This document shows, piece by piece, positions 61,913-64,000 of a stretch of DNA of 64,000 nucleotides. The stretch covers positions 114,413 to 178,412 of the forward strand of contig NZ_KQ033915.1 in the NCBI RefSeq assembly GCF_000969835.1, read 5' to 3'. Each line of letters begins with the position of its first letter. Position 1 is the first letter of the stretch. The position numbers and the translations under genes were made by a program. A model generated the notes under the pieces. That model saw nothing but the letters and a program-made list of their open reading frames with translations. It made no database searches and was not told the origin of the DNA. The stretch comes from Parabacteroides goldsteinii DSM 19448 = WAL 12034 (GTDB taxonomy: Bacteria; Bacteroidota; Bacteroidia; Bacteroidales; Tannerellaceae).

Positions 61913-63235
61913 ATGTATACGAACAAACAAATCTGGAATGTAAGTTATCCTATTTTTCTGAGTTTGTTGGCGCAGAACATTATTAATGTGACCGACACGG
62001 CTTTCCTTGGAAGGGTTGGGGAAGTTGAACTGGGAGCCTCCGCGATGGGTGGGCTCTATTATATTTGTGTGTTTACGATTGCTTTCGGATTCAGTACGGG
62101 ATCTCAGATTGTGATGGCCCGCAGAAATGGTGAACGGCGGTACAGTGATGTAGGACCGGTCATGATACAGGGGGTATTTTTTCTGTTGGCACTGGCGGCT
62201 GTGATGTTTTCTTTCTCCCGTCTCTTTGCTAAAGATATTATGCGGTTCATGATTTCTTCCGATACGATTTTGGGAGCAACGGAAGAGTTCCTCGACTGGC
62301 GTGTGTTCGGATTCTTTTTCTCTTTCGTCAATGTGATGTTCCGGGCGCTGTTTATCGGTATAACCCGGACAAAGGTATTGACCTTGAACGCTGTTGTGAT
62401 GGCATTGACGAATGTGCTGCTCGACTACCTGCTGATATTCGGGAAAGGTGGTTTTCCTGAAATGGGTATCAAAGGGGCGGCTATCGCCTCGGTGATAGCA
62501 GAGGGGGTGTCGATTGTTTTCTTTTTGGTTTATACCCGTCTGACGGTGGATATAAAGAAATATGCATTGAATCAATTCCGGTCGTTCGACATCAGGCTGC
62601 TGAAACGGGTGTTAAGTATTTCTATATTTACCATGTTACAGTATTTTATATCGTTGAGCACTTATTTCATGCTTTTTGTAGCCGTGGAGCATCTGGGGCA
62701 ACGGGAGTTGGCGATTGCCAATATTGTGCGCAGTGTGTATATCGTTCTGTTGATTCCGGTTAATTCTTTATCCACGGCAACCAACTCTTTTGTCAGTAAT
62801 AGCATTGGTGCGGGGCATACCGACCAGGTTATCCCGATTATCCGGCGGCTTTCTTATATCTCATTGGGTATTGTGGCTGTATGTGTTTTTATCACTTGTA
62901 TTTTCCCATCGGCTATCTTGTCGGTTTATACGAATGACGCCTCTTTGATACATGCTTCGATACCTTCGCTTTATGTGATTGCCGGAGCCTTGCTGATAGC
63001 GGCTGTCGCTAATATCGTATTTAATGGTGTGACAGGTACGGGAAATACCCGTTCTGCCTTTGCGATGGAGTTGGTGACACTTGTCTTTTATACATTGTTT
63101 ATCTATGTGGCAGGGATGCGTTTACATCTTCCGGTTGCTATTTGTTTTCTGACCGAAGTTGTTTATTACACCGGACTGCTGCTGGCAAGTGTAATTTATT
63201 TGAAAAAAGCAGCTTGGCAGAATAAAAAGATTTAG
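61913..63235 (+). CDS. MATE-family efflux transporter
   Basis: The 440-residue protein has about twelve membrane segments in two six-helix halves, as in MATE/DinF exporters: QIWNVSYPIFLSLLAQNIIN and DTAFLGRVGEVELGASA in the first half, and ISIFTMLQYFISLSTYFML in the second. MATE proteins export cationic drugs or metabolites in exchange for Na+ or H+. No regulator is adjacent. The nearest -7 element is not obvious. Confidence 0.9.
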   Translation: MYTNKQIWNVSYPIFLSLLAQNIINVTDTAFLGRVGEVELGASAMGGLYYICVFTIAFGFSTGSQIVMARRNGERRYSDVGPVMIQGVFFLLALAAVMFSFSRLFAKDIMRFMISSDTILGATEEFLDWRVFGFFFSFVNVMFRALFIGITRTKVLTLNAVVMALTNVLLDYLLIFGKGGFPEMGIKGAAIASVIAEGVSIVFFLVYTRLTVDIKKYALNQFRSFDIRLLKRVLSISIFTMLQYFISLSTYFMLFVAVEHLGQRELAIANIVRSVYIVLLIPVNSLSTATNSFVSNSIGAGHTDQVIPIIRRLSYISLGIVAVCVFITCIFPSAILSVYTNDASLIHASIPSLYVIAGALLIAAVANIVFNGVTGTGNTRSAFAMELVTLVFYTLFIYVAGMRLHLPVAICFLTEVVYYTGLLLASVIYLKKAAWQNKKI

Positions 63236-63254
63236 AGGTTTACATCCTTTTTCT

Positions 63255-63262
63255 TACCTTTG
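63255..63262 (+). promoter_or_regulatory. -7 element of ffh
   Basis: TACCTTTG, 51 bp before ATG 63314. Confidence 0.6.
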
Positions 63263-63313
63263 CACCCTATTACGTTAGAAATTAGAAAGAAAAAAATAAA
63301 TACACATACGAAT

Positions 63314-64000
63314 ATGTTTGAAAATTTAAGCGAAAGGTTAGACAGATCGTTTAAACTGCTGAAAGGTGAAGGCAAGATCACCGAGATTAATGTGGCTGAA
63401 ACACTGAAAGATGTGCGCAAAGCCCTTCTTGATGCCGACGTAAACTATAAAGTAGCCAAGTCATTTACCGATACGGTAAAAGAAAAAGCGTTAGGACAAA
63501 ATGTACTTACTTCCGTTAAACCCAGCCAGTTGATGGTTAAGATCGTTCACGACGAACTTGCCAGCCTGATGGGAGGAACGGCTATCGATATTAACCTGAG
63601 TGGAAATCCGGCTATTATCCTGATGTCGGGTTTACAGGGTTCCGGTAAGACCACTTTCTCCGGAAAGCTGGCCAATATGTTGAAAACCAAAAGAAACAAG
63701 AAGCCGTTGCTGGCTGCCTGCGACGTTTACCGTCCGGCGGCTATCGAACAGTTGCGTGTTGTCGGTGAGCAGGTCGGTGTTCCTGTTTATATGGAGCTGG
63801 AAAACAAGAATCCGGTAGAGATTGCGATGAACGCTATCCGCGAAGCCCGTGCCAAGGGTAACGATGTAGTGATTGTCGATACGGCGGGTCGTCTGGCGAT
63901 CGACGAGCAGATGATGAAAGAGATTGCCGCTATCAAAAGTGCTATCCAACCGGACGAAACATTGTTCGTTGTCGACTCTATGACCGGACAGGATGCGGTG
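63314..64000 (+). CDS. ffh: Signal recognition particle GTPase Ffh (5' part, cut by the window edge)
   Basis: The first 229 codons are present. The N domain (MFENLSERLDRSFKLLKGEG) leads into the G domain with G1 GLQGSGKTTFSGKLA, CDVYRPAAIEQL (G2 region) and G3 DTAGRLAIDEQM, then DSMTGQDAV. Ffh binds signal sequences of proteins bound for the membrane, with 4.5S RNA and FtsY. The C-terminal M domain lies beyond the window. The start codon is ATG at 63314 after a good TACCTTTG promoter element. Confidence 0.96.
   Translation, partial: MFENLSERLDRSFKLLKGEGKITEINVAETLKDVRKALLDADVNYKVAKSFTDTVKEKALGQNVLTSVKPSQLMVKIVHDELASLMGGTAIDINLSGNPAIILMSGLQGSGKTTFSGKLANMLKTKRNKKPLLAACDVYRPAAIEQLRVVGEQVGVPVYMELENKNPVEIAMNAIREARAKGNDVVIVDTAGRLAIDEQMMKEIAAIKSAIQPDETLFVVDSMTGQDAV

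Overview
The window looks like chromosomal DNA of a gut-type Bacteroidales bacterium, most likely Parabacteroides or a close relative (genus inferred, not proven). The evidence is the many copies of the Bacteroidetes -7 promoter element TAnnTTTG, generally weak Shine-Dalgarno signals, families such as Wzi-type outer-membrane proteins, DUF4270 and 6-bladed-propeller lipoproteins, an S-type sulfatase, a group B-like [FeFe] hydrogenase, B12-dependent ribonucleotide reductase, and an N-succinylornithine carbamoyltransferase carrying the diagnostic Pro90. No phage, integrase, transposase, CRISPR or rRNA operon is visible. The content is mostly housekeeping with a few accessory genes.

Layout. 0-10 kb: secreted or envelope enzymes (EEP phosphatase-like protein, PlsC acyltransferase, Wzi-type barrel, a degenerate kinase, an S33 hydrolase, a phosphodiesterase, a sulfatase) and a candidate small RNA near 1.1 kb. 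10-18 kb: bS6-bS18-bL9 operon, cell-wall amidase, MCE protein, dnaA, class II ribonucleotide reductase. 18-26 kb: 4-alpha-glucanotransferase, bactofilin, folB, hydrogenase, PNGase F-like lipoprotein, marC, HAD hydrolase. 26-30 kb: minus-strand operon mtaB, LpxL-like acyltransferase, GT2 glycosyltransferase. 30-38 kb: propeller lipoprotein, acyl-CoA synthetase, small acidic lipoprotein, TonB-type barrel, NDH-2, ApbE. 38-44 kb: argF', proA, proB, acyl-CoA synthetase and its cupin regulator. 44-46 kb: AraC-type regulator, a gene-poor stretch with orphan terminators, tRNA-Tyr and tRNA-Gly, ribH. 46-53 kb: TPR protein, recF-DUF721, and a minus-strand dCMP deaminase / S41 protease / 5-FTHF cyclo-ligase operon whose last two genes overlap by 92 nt, then an M3 peptidase. 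53-60 kb: glycogen cluster (debranching enzyme, GT4 synthase, GH57), a DUF4270 lipoprotein and a single-domain GT5 protein. 60-64 kb: panC, panD, a MATE transporter and the 5' part of ffh.

The pattern I find most striking is not a gene. At least five intergenic regions (near 6.9, 26.2, 38.0, 53.0 and 61.3 kb, plus a weaker one at 44.7 kb) each hold a tandem array with the same 22-bp period and the same copy number of about four. Each array has its own unrelated unit sequence. They occur in divergent, convergent and co-directional gaps, so they are not simply promoters or terminators. A separate family of about 100-bp palindromic REP/BIME-like elements (24.66 and 40.39 kb, half copy at 27.45 kb) is also present.

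Several starts were moved downstream of the longest open frame because a good -7 promoter element overlaps or follows the longer start (amidase, mtaB, cupin regulator, GT5 protein, plsC, 4-alpha-glucanotransferase). All functional calls come from reading motifs by eye; no database search was run.
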